Source: Luzula sylvatica
Lineage: Eukaryota > Streptophyta > Magnoliopsida > Poales > Juncaceae
Reading direction: 5' to 3'
Assembly: GCA_946800325.1 (NCBI GenBank)
Contig: OX326960.1
Span: 56,318,855-56,382,854 of the forward strand
Length of the DNA: 64,000 nt
Below, piece after piece: positions 11,475-22,206 of this stretch. Within the stretch, counting starts at the first letter, position 1, and the number at the start of each line of letters is the position of its first letter. Under the pieces are notes generated by a model that saw nothing but the letters and a program-made list of their open reading frames with translations, had not been told where the DNA came from and made no database searches. Both the position numbers and the translations under genes were made by a program.

Positions 11475-12629
11475 TTATCTAAAACGATAGTTTCGTAGGA
11501 CGAGATTAGTCTAATAGATTAGTAAACGTTGTATCACCCCAAACTTATCTTATATTAATGCAATTTCGAGATTTAAAATTTTTTCATTTGCATTTACCTT
11601 ATATGAAAACTGTGTGCGGGTTGTGTAATTTGATTACATGAACCCTGATTTGAACTTGTGTAGACGTCGACATAATTGATGATTATGTGCAGCAAAACCG
11701 TCACACTTAAAGTTTCATTTCTAAACATCCCTAGTCATGATTCAGTTTGCTTAAGAGTGAAGCATTTACATTATCAGATAATAGACTGAACATGTACACT
11801 AGTACGTTAGCCGAGGAGATGATTATGTTTTGATAATCATAGGACAAATGTGTTTGTCGAATCGGGAACGTAGATATATGCTAGGTGACATATATTGGAT
11901 ATGACCGAATCCGCGAGACCATGACATGGTTTAGTCATTATGGATGGACTCGCGACGAGTAGGGTATTAGGTTCTTCATACTTGAGGGGACCATCGATTG
12001 CGTTACGTGCGTAACACAATACTTTGATATGACTTTACGCTCACCGTAACAGGGAGCTAAAACGGTCATCATTGGGTATTGTCCGAAACACGAAATTCAA
12101 TATGAGTCTCCAAGATAGGAATTGTTTATTCCGAAAGGAAGAGATATCTCTTAGGCCACTCGATGAATTGATTAACGAAAACCATGGCCATGGTCAATGA
12201 TATTAACGGTTAATATCGATTGAATTTGTTAAATCAGTTCGGAATCGAGGAATAAGTATAGTTAATCAAAATATAAAGATGACTACCACCATGCCTTTTG
12301 ATTAACAGATATCGCTAACAAAAGAACTAATAACCGCTATTCGAGATAGGCACAATGATCACAATCATTCTTCGTGTTAACATGGGTAGCCATGATGGAG
12401 TGACTAGATCCTGCTCATGGGCTTGTAGTGCTTTGGAAACAGCCTACTGCCATCGTTAACCGAACCTACATGGTCACACAACGAGTCGTACTAAGTCGGG
12501 CTTGATTGTAAAGTTGGCACATAAGATGTGCGTAGCTTGGTATTTGATACGCGAGCTATATTCTCTAAATTCGTGCATATTGGATATACATGAGTACATT
12601 TTAAGTAGATATGAAATTGAGTGGGGGAC
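11475..12629 (+). other. copia A 3' internal non-coding region
   Basis: About 1.15 kb between the pol stop and the 3' LTR. No reading frame with recognisable content is present. It ends in the polypurine-like tract GTGGGGGAC just before the TG of the LTR. A long 3' region of this kind is seen in some copia lineages. Confidence 0.6.
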
Positions 12630-13620
12630 TGAAGGAAATACAGTTTCGGATCAACCGTAAAAGTGTACACAAGGTTAAACGAATGTAAGCGTACGTTCGT
12701 GGTAATATCTTTCAGTAGGAAAATCCAATTTGAATGGTTCAAATTGGGTTAGATAGATAATAAGATTATCTACAACCTTCATGTTGAAATATATTTCATA
12801 TGAACGAAGTATCAGTGTCGTTTCTATGAAATAACGAAAGGGTGCAACAGTATGACATACAGTTAGTAAAACAGTCATAACTTTTGCATACGAACTCCAA
12901 TTGGTCCAGGACAAATTTGGTTGGGTAGATAATAAGATTATCTACAACTTTCGTGTAGGTTGATTTTCTGTCAGAGGAATTTACCAATTTCGTATGGACA
13001 GAATACTGAACAGGTTCATGCAACTTTCTGTGTGAAAGAGTGTATATTGGATATACATGTCTTTTGGCCAATCCTAATCCTATATGATATAAATAGGATA
13101 ATTCTCTCTTATCTCTTATCGTTTTTCATTTAGTTGAATCATTCGTATTATTCAGAATATACCAGAAATATAGAGAGACATCTTTCTAGTGAGTGAAAGG
13201 GTGTAAAGAGAGAGAACCGAGAAAAGGAGTTCCGACATAGAGAATCAACCAATCAAGCAAGTTCGCCGGTGCAGCGTCTAGGCAGTTGCACCCGCGACCG
13301 GAGAACTCCGACTCACGGTGGATACAAGTAGAGGATCGACACTTGTGGCTCTTCGGTTGTGATCAACTCGAGGGAGAGAAAGGACGGTCAACGAGCGGTG
13401 AAAGACGCGTGGTGTGGGACGTGCGGATTGTCACCAATGTGACAGGAGAAGGAAGACTAGTAATCAACCCGTCGTGTGCAATCAATTTTGCACTGGTATG
13501 AATCTAATCTTCTTATTTGCATCGTACCCTTCGAAGTCATGGCGTGATCTTGGATTAGGGGAACCGGACCGGGCCTACACATCCGCTGTGCGGGCCCGGG
13601 GACGGAAATAATTCCCATCA
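12630..13620 (+). repeat. 3' LTR of copia A (complete, 991 bp)
   Basis: Begins TGAAGG and ends ATCA. It contains a TATA-like TATGATATAAATAGG at about 13082-13097 and a GC-rich downstream part (13262-13600) that corresponds to 21780-22180 in the LTR of copia B. It is followed by the TSD copy TCTCT at 13621. Confidence 0.9.
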
Positions 13621-14693
13621 TCTCTAAGCATCATGCAAGTAGAGTTCCATCGGTTACACACATCCGATGAAAGTCCTTTCGTATTTTGTAGATTGCACAA
13701 TTGCTCTTTTTTGGAATTCCGAAAACAATAAGGGTGAGTTCTTTATTTTCAATACAATTTCTCTTATTCCATCAATCACTTTTTTATTTTTTAACCCCGT
13801 CTTGAACAACTAAATTAATTATATGTGCCGCACATCTTACATGAAATAACTCTCCACCACAAACAAGAGCTCTGCTTTCATTGAGCCTTTCAATCATTTT
13901 CTTAACACAAACACCATTCGCACTATCGTTATCTAGTGTAAATGAAAACAATTTTCTATCAACATTCCAATCACATAAATTTTTCAATACCGCCTCACTA
14001 AAATTATCACCCGTGTGTCTTCCTTCCAAACACATGAAATTCAATATTATTTTTTGAATTCCCCAATTATCATCAATAAAATATATTGTAACACACAAGT
14101 AACTCTTGTTTTGCCTCGAGGTCCAAAGATCCATGGTGCCGCTAAGTCGGCAAGAAATTGACCTTAAATAATTGTACAATTTATTATTTTCTTCTGAATA
14201 CATCTCGAGTATTTCTTTCTTATAGGTGTTACGTGTTTGAATAGGAAAAGAAGGGCAGAGAGATTTAATAAACTCTATAAAATAATTATGCTCCACAATC
14301 GAAAATGGATACTCGTGCATAATTATTGCCAATACCAATTTTTTTACTTATATCTTCATCATAAGTAAATGATTCCAAATTTTTCATCGTACTAAGCTCC
14401 TTTTTCCCACTCTTGATTGAATGTTTTTTCTGGTAATGTTTGCTTAAATGGCTAGTTCCCGCCGTACTACAACCATTAAATTTTTGTCCGCATTTTTTAC
14501 AAACAGCTTTTGAAACCATAAACTCTTTTCCATTTACAAATTCTTTAACATCTTATTTAACGAACCAATTCCAAACTTTAGAAGTTAATTTCTTTTGTTT
14601 TTTCGCAGCGGGTTCGGGTGAAAGAGATGTATCTCTATTTGGTTGAGTAAGTATAACATCATTATTTGAAGGATTTTGAGAAGTTGATGCCAT

Positions 14694-15480
14694 GAAATGA
14701 TCACCAGACCTGAAAACAAATTAACAAATAATTAAATAATGTATAATACAATGTGATTTTGAATAGTTACTGTGATTTTTTATTTTACAAAAAAGTTACT
14801 GTGATTTTTAATATTTTCAACAATGAACCAAATTTAGAATATAAAGTGGCCAAATGTATACGATTTCTAACTTTATGAAATGGATCAAATGCATGCTTTA
14901 AAAATTCAAATTATATAAATAATTACTCTGATTTGGAACACAAATATTGTGCACACATTTTGTTTGCCAAATCAATTTTATAAAAGAAAACAAATATATA
15001 CAATGAAAAATCATTAAACAATGAAAAATAAAAGAAGAATTTATAAAGAGTCATCTCCAAAAGAATATCTGAAGAAAATTCTTACAAGAAAATAGAGAGA
15101 GGGAGAAACGAAGAAAAAGAAATACTTACCGGTGATCGGTATCCTTGAACAACGATTGGCAGATCGAAATGCTTGAAGAGAGAATTTTCACAAGAATTTT
15201 TTATTTTGAGAAGAGTTTTCAGTTTTGAAAATTTTCGTGAGAGGGAAGAAAAAACAAAGCTTGGGAAAGGAGAAAGTAGAGATGTACCGTATGTTACAAG
15301 GACATGATTAATGCCATACGTATGGTGAAAAAGATATTGAAGAATATCCAATGGATATTAGCATGCATTCCAATAAAATACTTGTCTCTTTGTTATTCTT
15401 GTGAATTACAATGAATTGTCCACTGAATATTATTGTAAATGGATCATGATTTTGATAATATGGGTATTCATTTTCGGAAT
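14694..15480 (-). other. hAT 5' region upstream of the transposase
   Basis: AT-rich sequence between the transposase start and the right subterminal repeats. It should hold the transposase promoter and an untranslated first exon. Phrases such as TAGTTACTGTGATTTT recur (14765-14800), as they do on the other side of the gene near 7965. No other gene is seen. Confidence 0.45.
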
Positions 15481-15648
15481 TTATTCGGATCCGGATCCGG
15501 ATCCGACTGAAAATAACCTACCAGATCCGGATCCGAATCCGAAAATATGGATATGGTTCTGATCCAGATCCGAATGGATCGGGGTTTTTTTTTTCGGATC
15601 CGAATATATTTTCGGATACGGTTCGGATCGGTTCGGACAATATCCACA

Positions 15649-17455
15649 CAGGGCAGCTTGAGCTCGGCTCGAGGCTCGTTCGAGCCAGCTCGGCTCGACT
15701 CGTAAGAGGGGTTCGAGCTCGAATGTCCAGCTCGAGATCGGCTCGAAAAAATCTCGAGCTAGCTCGGCTCGGCTCGATCCGGCTCGAAAATTATGTTGAC
15801 AAAAAAAATCACAGAAATTAAAAAAATTCATAAAATCACAAAAATTCATAAAAATCACAAAAAAACACAAACATAAAAAAAACATAACGCATAGCATACT
15901 ACCAAATAAGCAAACCTAGTTCAAGTCTCAAATAAACTAACATATTCCAACAAACAAACATAATTCATACTTCAAGCAAATGAACAAACATTCTAAATAA
16001 TACATAATTCAACATTAAAATAATAAAACAAAACCCTAAATTGACATATTGGTCTTTTCGAGCAAAAGAAAGCAATTACCTCGTTGTCGAATTTCAATCT
16101 ACAAAATGAAATAATATGATCAAAACCCTAATTGTATGTAAATGAATTTGATTTTAAATATTTCACGTACCGAGCAATTACTTTTTAATTAATACGTAGG
16201 TTTTGCATGGGAATTTCAAGATTTTCCTCCACCTTCGAAGCAAACTGAAAAAAAAAAAAAATAATATTATTTCTGTCCAGTCAGCAACAGTGACCAGATT
16301 CGCAAACTCCAAAAAAAAATTATTTCAAGATTTTTACTTACTTCATTTGTTTGAAGCTCGGCTTTCATATTATTTCTCAATCAATCACCCCCGCAAACCA
16401 AAAGCTCCATCGATTATTGGTTCGCTTTCATTCTCGTTAATTGGAGTGGGAGTTGGAGATTCATTTGTGTTAATTGCGCTAGCGGATTCCCCAACGTTTG
16501 ACATTCTACAAAAAAAATAAAAATTGGTATATGATTAATCAATCTGAAAACGCGACAATCTGAAAACTAAACAATAATTAACTAATTGGTATATGATTAA
16601 TTGAGAAAGAGGAGAGGATGAGAATTGTGGAGAATGAGAGTTTAACATGCTGAAAGTTTTTCGAATTGTGGAGAATGAGAATTTTAGTTACCCAATACTC
16701 CAATAGTGGTGATGAAACTGGTAGTGAACGTATCGTCCGAGAATCGCAGTAGCAAACAACTCTTACCAACACCTGTAAAAATAAATCGAAATTGTCTCAG
16801 TAAGTCAGTACCGTGTACCAATCAGATTCAGGACTCGACTAGGACTCGACTCCTACACTACAGTAACATATTCAATCAAACAAGTGCCCTAATTGAAATC
16901 TATCCATAAAATCAAGAGAAAAACAAGAATGGGAGAGAGTTACTCGCCGTTACTCGAGGAGACAGGAGTGACTCGAGAAGAAAACCTATGAGAGGGAGAG
17001 GGGTTGGGGGACTTACCGCTGTCGCAACCAGACTCGGAGAGTAGCGAGAGAGGAGACAGGAGTGACGACGCAGCCAGGAGGATTAGGGTCAGGTTTGCTG
17101 TTTGCACGATATATATATATATATAGAGAGAGAGAGGCGGGATTCCAAAATGGGAGAGAGTTACTGCCTTATTAGAGTTATTGGGTTGGACCATAAATTT
17201 AAAATGAAGATGTATTTGTAATTTTTTAAGGATATATGTGATTAAATTATTTTTTAAGGATATATGTGCAAAATTTTCGAACTCGAGCTGGCTCGCGAGC
17301 CGAACATCATCCGGCTCGAGCTCGGCTCGAAGTTGGCTCGAGCTGGCTCGGCTCGGCTCGAATTTTTCGAGCTAATTTTCGAACGAGTTATTTTCGAACG
17401 ATCTTCGAGCCGAACTCGAACGAACGTCGAACTCGAGCTTTTTTTGCCAGCCCTA
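15649..17455. mobile_element. nested hAT-like non-autonomous element with GCTCGGCTCG repeats
   Basis: The left end CAGGGCAGC and the right end (minus strand TAGGGCTGGC) form a short imperfect inverted repeat. Both ends carry dense GCTCGGCTCG / CGAGCTCGAG subterminal repeats (15658-15790 and 17279-17440), a common design in plant hAT elements. It sits a few bases inside the right end of the larger hAT, but I find no 8-bp TSD of its own. Inside, the minus strand at about 16502-16386 reads MSNVGESASAINTNE..., which looks like the Ser/Thr/Pro-rich start of a hAT transposase, but nothing follows. A TA/GA microsatellite lies at 17110-17138. Confidence 0.6.
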
Positions 17456-17469
17456 CCCCTACCTATATA

Positions 17470-18350
17470 GGGCCGATTCGTTTTGTCCACTTAATTCAGA
17501 CCTAGATTAATTGTAGATGACATTATCGAGAAAAAAAAAATTGAGGGTTCTGTGACGTTGAATACATGCCCTTTAAAACTGTTGGTAACCGATGTGGTGG
17601 TTGTGACACCTATGAGGTGGCAGTGGCACGGACTTATAATTTCTATTTTCTAATAATAATTAAGTATGTAATGTTATTTTAAAATGATACACGATTGCAC
17701 TTGCCATATTAGCTATGTAATGTCTTTTTGGAAGTACCGCCGATTCATTGACTCTTCCGCACAATTTACAAAGTATTCCATTTGTTGCATTAATTTCTAA
17801 TATAGACATCGTAAATGGTATCACGAAACAATACAATATAGTATGTAAAATGTTATAACGCAAAATACTTTTTATTTATTAATTTATTATTTATGATACT
17901 AATTTACAACGTACCATTTGATTTTGTGATTTTATTTTATACGAATTATTCATATTAACACAATCTTAAAGTTCATGGCAAAAGAATACCTTAAATTTAT
18001 CACGAAATAATGTTTTATATTTTATAAAACATTTTACTTAAAGTTTATCGCAAATAATATTTTATGTACAATCTTAAAATAAATTACAAAACATAATAAT
18101 TTAACAATAAAATAAAATATTATATTGCAAAATAATATTCATTTATTCACGGTGATACCTATTTTACAACACGCCTTATTTTATTTATCATTTATATTGC
18201 AATAGATTACACAAAGATTATTGCATATACAATCTTAAAATAAATCAATATATCACAAAACATCATGATATAATATTAAAAAAATATTATATTGAACAAT
18301 ATTAATTGTAAATTATTTTAAGGTTTTGCTTGCTTTAGGGTAGAGGAGCT
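17470..18350. other. AT-rich intergenic DNA
   Basis: No gene recognised. The phrase ACAATCTTAAAATAAAT and variants recur at about 17960, 18068 and 18228, and TATTATATTG..AATATTA phrases recur, suggesting a degenerate tandem repeat of roughly 150 bp. Confidence 0.4.
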
Positions 18351-18570
18351 CACTATTAGAAATCTTGTTTTCAGTGACGATGTGAATTTGTCACTGAAAG
18401 CTGAAAAAACCACCGTCACTAATATTTCGTCACGGTACATTCGAAGCTAAAAAAAATCATATTTTGTGACAGCCTTGTCACTGAAAACTTTTAGTGACGG
18501 TGCGCTTATCCTTTAGTGACGGTATGTTCGGACGGTCACCAAAATATTTTCTGTGACAAAGCATTTATTT
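18351..18570 (+). mobile_element. CACTA-like end with GTGACGG subterminal repeats
   Basis: CACTATTAGAAATC at 18351 is followed by several direct and inverted copies of AGTGACGGT / TGTCACTGAAA within about 200 bp. This is the layout of a CACTA terminus. No matching right end or TSD was found, and the 180-bp satellite follows at once. Confidence 0.5.
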
Positions 18571-21043
18571 TATATACTTTTATATAGAAATTGAAATTCA
18601 CACGTGTTAGTCTTCAATTTTGAGGTTTTTTTGACGACAACATGAAAATTAAGTGTTTTGTTCATTTTAGACATCAATTTTATCATTTATTAGAAAATAT
18701 GATAATTGAGTTTTTTGAAGGTAGACTTCACTTTTTGTATATATTTTCAATTTTTAAAAACAAATTGAAATTCATATGTGTTAGTCTTCATTTTTGGAGT
18801 TTTATTGACCAAAACATGAAAATTATTTATTTTGCTCGTTTTAGACATCAATTTTAGCATATTTATTAGAAAAATATGATAATTGAATTTTTTGGAGGTT
18901 TTAAACTTCACTTTTTGCATTTATTTAAATTTTTTTTAAAAAACAAATGAAAATCTGCATGTGTTAGTCTTCAATTTTGGAGTTTTTTATGAAAACATGA
19001 AAATTAAATATTTTGTTCGTTTTAGACATCATTTTTGCATTTATTAGAAAATTATGATAATTGAGTTTTTTTAAGGTGTTATATTTCACTTTTTGCATTT
19101 ATTTTCTATTTTTCTTAAAACAAATTGAAATTCACATGTGTTAGTCTTAAATTTTGGAGTTTTTTGAGCAAAACATGAAAATTAAGTAGTTTGTTCATTT
19201 TAAACATCAATTTTAGCATTTTTTAGAAAAATATGATAATTGAGTTTTTTGAAGGTGTTAGACTTCATTTTTTGCATTTATTTTCAATTTTTTGAAAAAC
19301 ATATTGAAATTCGTATGCGTTATTCTTCATTTTTGGAGTTCATTTTTTTCCAAAACATGAAATTGAAGTATTTGTTTTTAGACATCAATTTTAGCATTTA
19401 TTAGAAAATATGATAATTGAGTTTTTTGAAGGTGTCACTTTTTGCATTTATAAACATTATTTATGGAAACAAATTGAAATTCGCATGTGTTTGTCTTCAA
19501 TTTTGGAATTTTTTTAGGAAAACATGAAAATTAAGTATTTTGTACATTTTAGACATCATTTTTTGTATTTATTAGTAAAGTATGATAATTGAGTTTTTTA
19601 AAGGTGTTATACTTCACTTTTTGCAATTATTTTCAATTTTTTAAATAACAAATTTAAATTCGCATGTGTTAGTCTTCATTTTTTGTAGTTTTTTAAACAA
19701 AACACGAAAATTAAGTATTTTGTTCGTTTTAGACATCAATTTTAGCATTTATTAGAAAAATATGATAATTAAGTTTTTTGAAGGTGTTAGAATTCACTTT
19801 TTGTATTTATTTTCAATTTTTTTAAAAATAAATTGAAATTCGTCTGTGTTAGTCTTCATTTTTTGAGTTTTATTGACCAAAACATGAAAATTATTTAATT
19901 TGTTCGTTTTAGACATCAATTTTTAACATTTATTAGAAAAATATGATACTTGAGTTTTTTTGGAGGTTAAAGACTTCACTTTTTCATTTATTAGAAATTT
20001 TTTAAAAAACAAATGGAAATTCGCATGTGTTAGTCTTCAATTTTAGAGTTTTTTGAGCAAAACATGAAAATTAAATATTTTGTTCGTTTTAGACATCATT
20101 TTTTGCATTTACTAGAAAAATATGATAATTGAGTTTTTTTCAGGTGTTATATTTCACTTTTCGAATTTATTTTCTATTTTTCTTAAAACAAATAGAAATT
20201 CGCATGTATTAGTCTTAAATTTTGGACTTTTTTGAGAAAAAACATGAAAATTAAGTATTTTGTTCATTTTGGACATCAATTTTAGCATTTATTTGAAAAA
20301 TATGATAATTGAGTTTTTCGAAGGTGTTAGACTTCATTTTTTGCATTTATTTTCCATTTTTTGAAAAACAAATTGAAATTCGTATGTGTTAGTCTTCATT
20401 TTGGTGTTTTTTTTTACCAAAACATGAAAATGAAGTATTTGTTTCGTTTTAGACATCAATTTTAGTATATATTAGAAAATATGATAATTGAGTTTTTTTA
20501 AGGTGTCACTTTTTGCATTTATTTTAATTGTTTTTGAAAATAAATTGAAATTCGCATGTGCGAGTCTTCAGTTTTGGAGTTTTTTTAGGAAAACATGAAA
20601 ATTAAGTATTTTATTCATTTTAGACATCAATTTTGGCATTTATTAAAAAAGTATGATAATTGAGTTTTTTGAAGGTGTTATACTTCACTTTTTGCAATTA
20701 TTTTCAACTTTTTAAAAAACAAATTGAAATTCGCATGTGCTAGTCTTCATTTTTTATAGTTTTGTGACCAAAACAGGAAAAGTAAGTATTTTGTTCGTTT
20801 TAGACATCATTTTTTGCATTTATTAGAAAAATATGATAATTTATTTGTTTTGAAGGTGTTAGACTTCACTTTTTGCATTTATATTCATTTTTTTCAAAAA
20901 CAAATTGAAACTCGCATGTGTTAGTCTTCAATTTTGGAGTTTTTTTTAGGAAAACATGAAAATTAAGTATTTTGTTTGATTTAGACATCAATTTTTGCAT
21001 TTATTAGAAAAATATGATAATTGAGTTTTTTGAAGGTGTTATA
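18571..21043 (+). repeat. 180-bp satellite-like tandem array, about 14 copies
   Basis: The block GACATCAATTTT recurs at about 18671, 18844, 19024, 19203, 19381, 19552, 19732, 19912, 20092, 20272, 20452, 20632, 20812 and 20992, a regular 180-bp period with a few slightly short units. Each monomer has, in order, CACTTTTTGCATTTATT, an AAACAAATTGAAATTCGCATG block, TGTTAGTCTTCA, ACATGAAAATTAAGTATTTT, the GACATCA block and AATATGATAATTGAGTTTTT. Monomers differ by scattered substitutions and small indels. The array is cut at 21044 by copia B. No coding potential is seen. Confidence 0.92.
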
Positions 21044-22195
21044 TGAAGGAAATACAGTTTTGGATCAACGATAAAATGGTACACATAAGGATAAACGAAC
21101 GCACGCGTTCGTGGGCATAAATAATGTGTATATTAGATGCACATATGTATATTGGATATACATAGTTAAATTGATAAGAAACGATTATATTAAGAAAAAT
21201 CAGAAAATCAATTTAAACAGTTTTAGTAAAACTGACATAACTTTCAGATAACGACTCCAATATGAATGGTTCAAATTGGGTTAAATAGATAATAAGATTA
21301 TCTAGAACTTTCATGTAGAAATATATTTCATTTGAGCGATGTATCAGTGTCGTTTTAATGGAATACCGAAAGGGTGCGACAGTTTGACATACAGTTAGTA
21401 AAACCGTCATAACTTTCGTATCCGAACTCCAATTGGGCTGGGCCAAATTGGGTTGGAAAGATAATAAGATGATCTACAATTTTTGTGAAGGTTTGAAGTC
21501 GGTTTAAACGATTTAACAATTTCGTTTCATCAGAATACTGAAAGGGTGTGTGCAGTTTTCTGTGTGAAAAAGGTGTATAATAGTTATACATACTTTTTGG
21601 CCCATCCTTATCCTATTTAGTATGTATAGGATGTTTCTCTTTCCTCCATTCAGTTAATTGAAGTCAATTGAAGTCCAATCCAGATAATTCATTCTATCAA
21701 AGAGTTGAAAGAGTGCGATGAGAAAGAGAGAAAGAGAAAAGGAGTTTTCTCGGATTAGAGAATCAAACGCGATCATGCAAGTTCGCCGGTGCATCGTCTA
21801 AGCAGGTGCATCCGCGACCGAGGTGCCACGACTCACGGTGGATACGAGTAGAGGAGTTCGCACTTTGTGGCTCTTCGTTTTGTGATCAAAACCGGAGAAG
21901 TAATGGAGCAAAAGGCTGTGGAAGCGTGTGGGCATGGGACGCACGAAGACAACCGGAGACGTGTCAAGACGGTGGGAGACGTGTGGTATGGGACGCACGG
22001 GTTAGTCACCAACGTGACACCGGAGAAGGAAAGGATGCGAGCGATCAACCCGTCGTGCGTGATCAATTTCACGCTGGTAATCGTCTATCCTACTTTGCAT
22101 CGTACTCTCGAAGTCGAGACGTGATCTCGGGTTTTGGGAACGGACCAGGCCTTCATATCCGCTGTGCGGGCCCGGGGTCAGATCAATCCCCAACA
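21044..22195 (+). repeat. 5' LTR of copia B
   Basis: About 1150 bp, from TGAAGG to CAACA. It aligns by eye with the copia A LTRs, including the TTCGCCGGTGCA block (21782) that copia A keeps only in its 3' LTR, and the CCGCTGTGCGGGCCCGGGG block near the end (22159). Confidence 0.85.
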
Positions 22196-22196
22196 G

Positions 22197-22206
22197 TGGT
22201 ATCAGA
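22197..22206 (+). promoter_or_regulatory. primer-binding site, initiator tRNA-Met type
   Basis: TGGTATCAGA lies one base after the LTR end CAACA and matches the complement of the plant initiator tRNA-Met 3' end used by most copia elements. Confidence 0.85.

Larger units (their letters stand above)
9159..13620 (+). mobile_element. Ty1-copia element A, internally deleted, inserted in hAT transposase
   Basis: The element begins TGAAGGAAATAC and ends CCCATCA and is bounded by the 5-bp TSD TCTCT (9154-9158 and 13621-13625). The 3' LTR is complete (991 bp, 12630-13620). The 5' LTR is homologous only up to about 9791, where it jumps at a CAAGCAAG sequence directly into the reverse transcriptase region. 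The rest of the 5' LTR, the primer-binding site, gag, protease and integrase are missing. A transposition-competent parent must have had them, so the deletion occurred after insertion. A purine-rich GTGGGGGAC tract (12621-12629) precedes the 3' LTR. A related, fuller but decayed copy is at 21044-25880. Confidence 0.9.
8235..14693 (-). pseudogene. hAT transposase (RICESLEEPER-like), split and frameshifted
   Basis: The coding region starts at 14693 (MASTSQNPSNND...), has a basic stretch, then a BED-type zinc finger (CKKCGQKF...HLSKHYQKKH) near 14500-14430, the central RNase H-like region (13784-14338: FIKSLCPSF, DLWTSRQ, FTLDNDSANG, VRCAAHIINLVVQDGVKK), then is interrupted by a copia element at 9159-13620. 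It resumes at 9149 with REALERMNFIDPSRYP, DPQYKMGL, and the C-terminal dimerisation domain at 8639-8280 (DILSWWK...VASESAFSTGGRVI). There is an in-frame TAA just before the zinc finger, a frameshift near 14335, more between 13784 and the copia, and breaks near 8930 and 8650. The protein cannot be made intact. It would have bound the terminal repeats and catalysed cut-and-paste transposition in the nucleus. Confidence 0.9.
7541..17461 (-). mobile_element. hAT transposon (host to nested insertions)
   Basis: The left end is TAGGGGTGTCAATGG and the right end reads, on the minus strand, TAGGGG; beyond the nested insertion the right terminus continues with TGTGTGGAT, so the inverted ends agree over about nine bases. 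The flanks carry a perfect 8-bp TSD, CCTATATA (7533-7540 and 17462-17469). Both termini have long subterminal arrays of CGGATACGG / GGATCCGGAT-type repeats (7555-7745 and 15480-15640). A minus-strand hAT transposase pseudogene lies inside. Without the copia insertion (9159-13620) and the hAT-like insertion near its right end (about 15649-17455), the element would be about 3.7 kb, a usual hAT size. Bases 7800-8234 are AT-rich 3' flank of the transposase. Confidence 0.85.

Noticed and set aside
15481..15897. 138-codon frame rich in Ser, Gly, Arg and Glu on the minus strand
   Set aside because: It is generated by the GGATCCGGAT and GCTCGGCTCG subterminal repeats of the two hAT elements.
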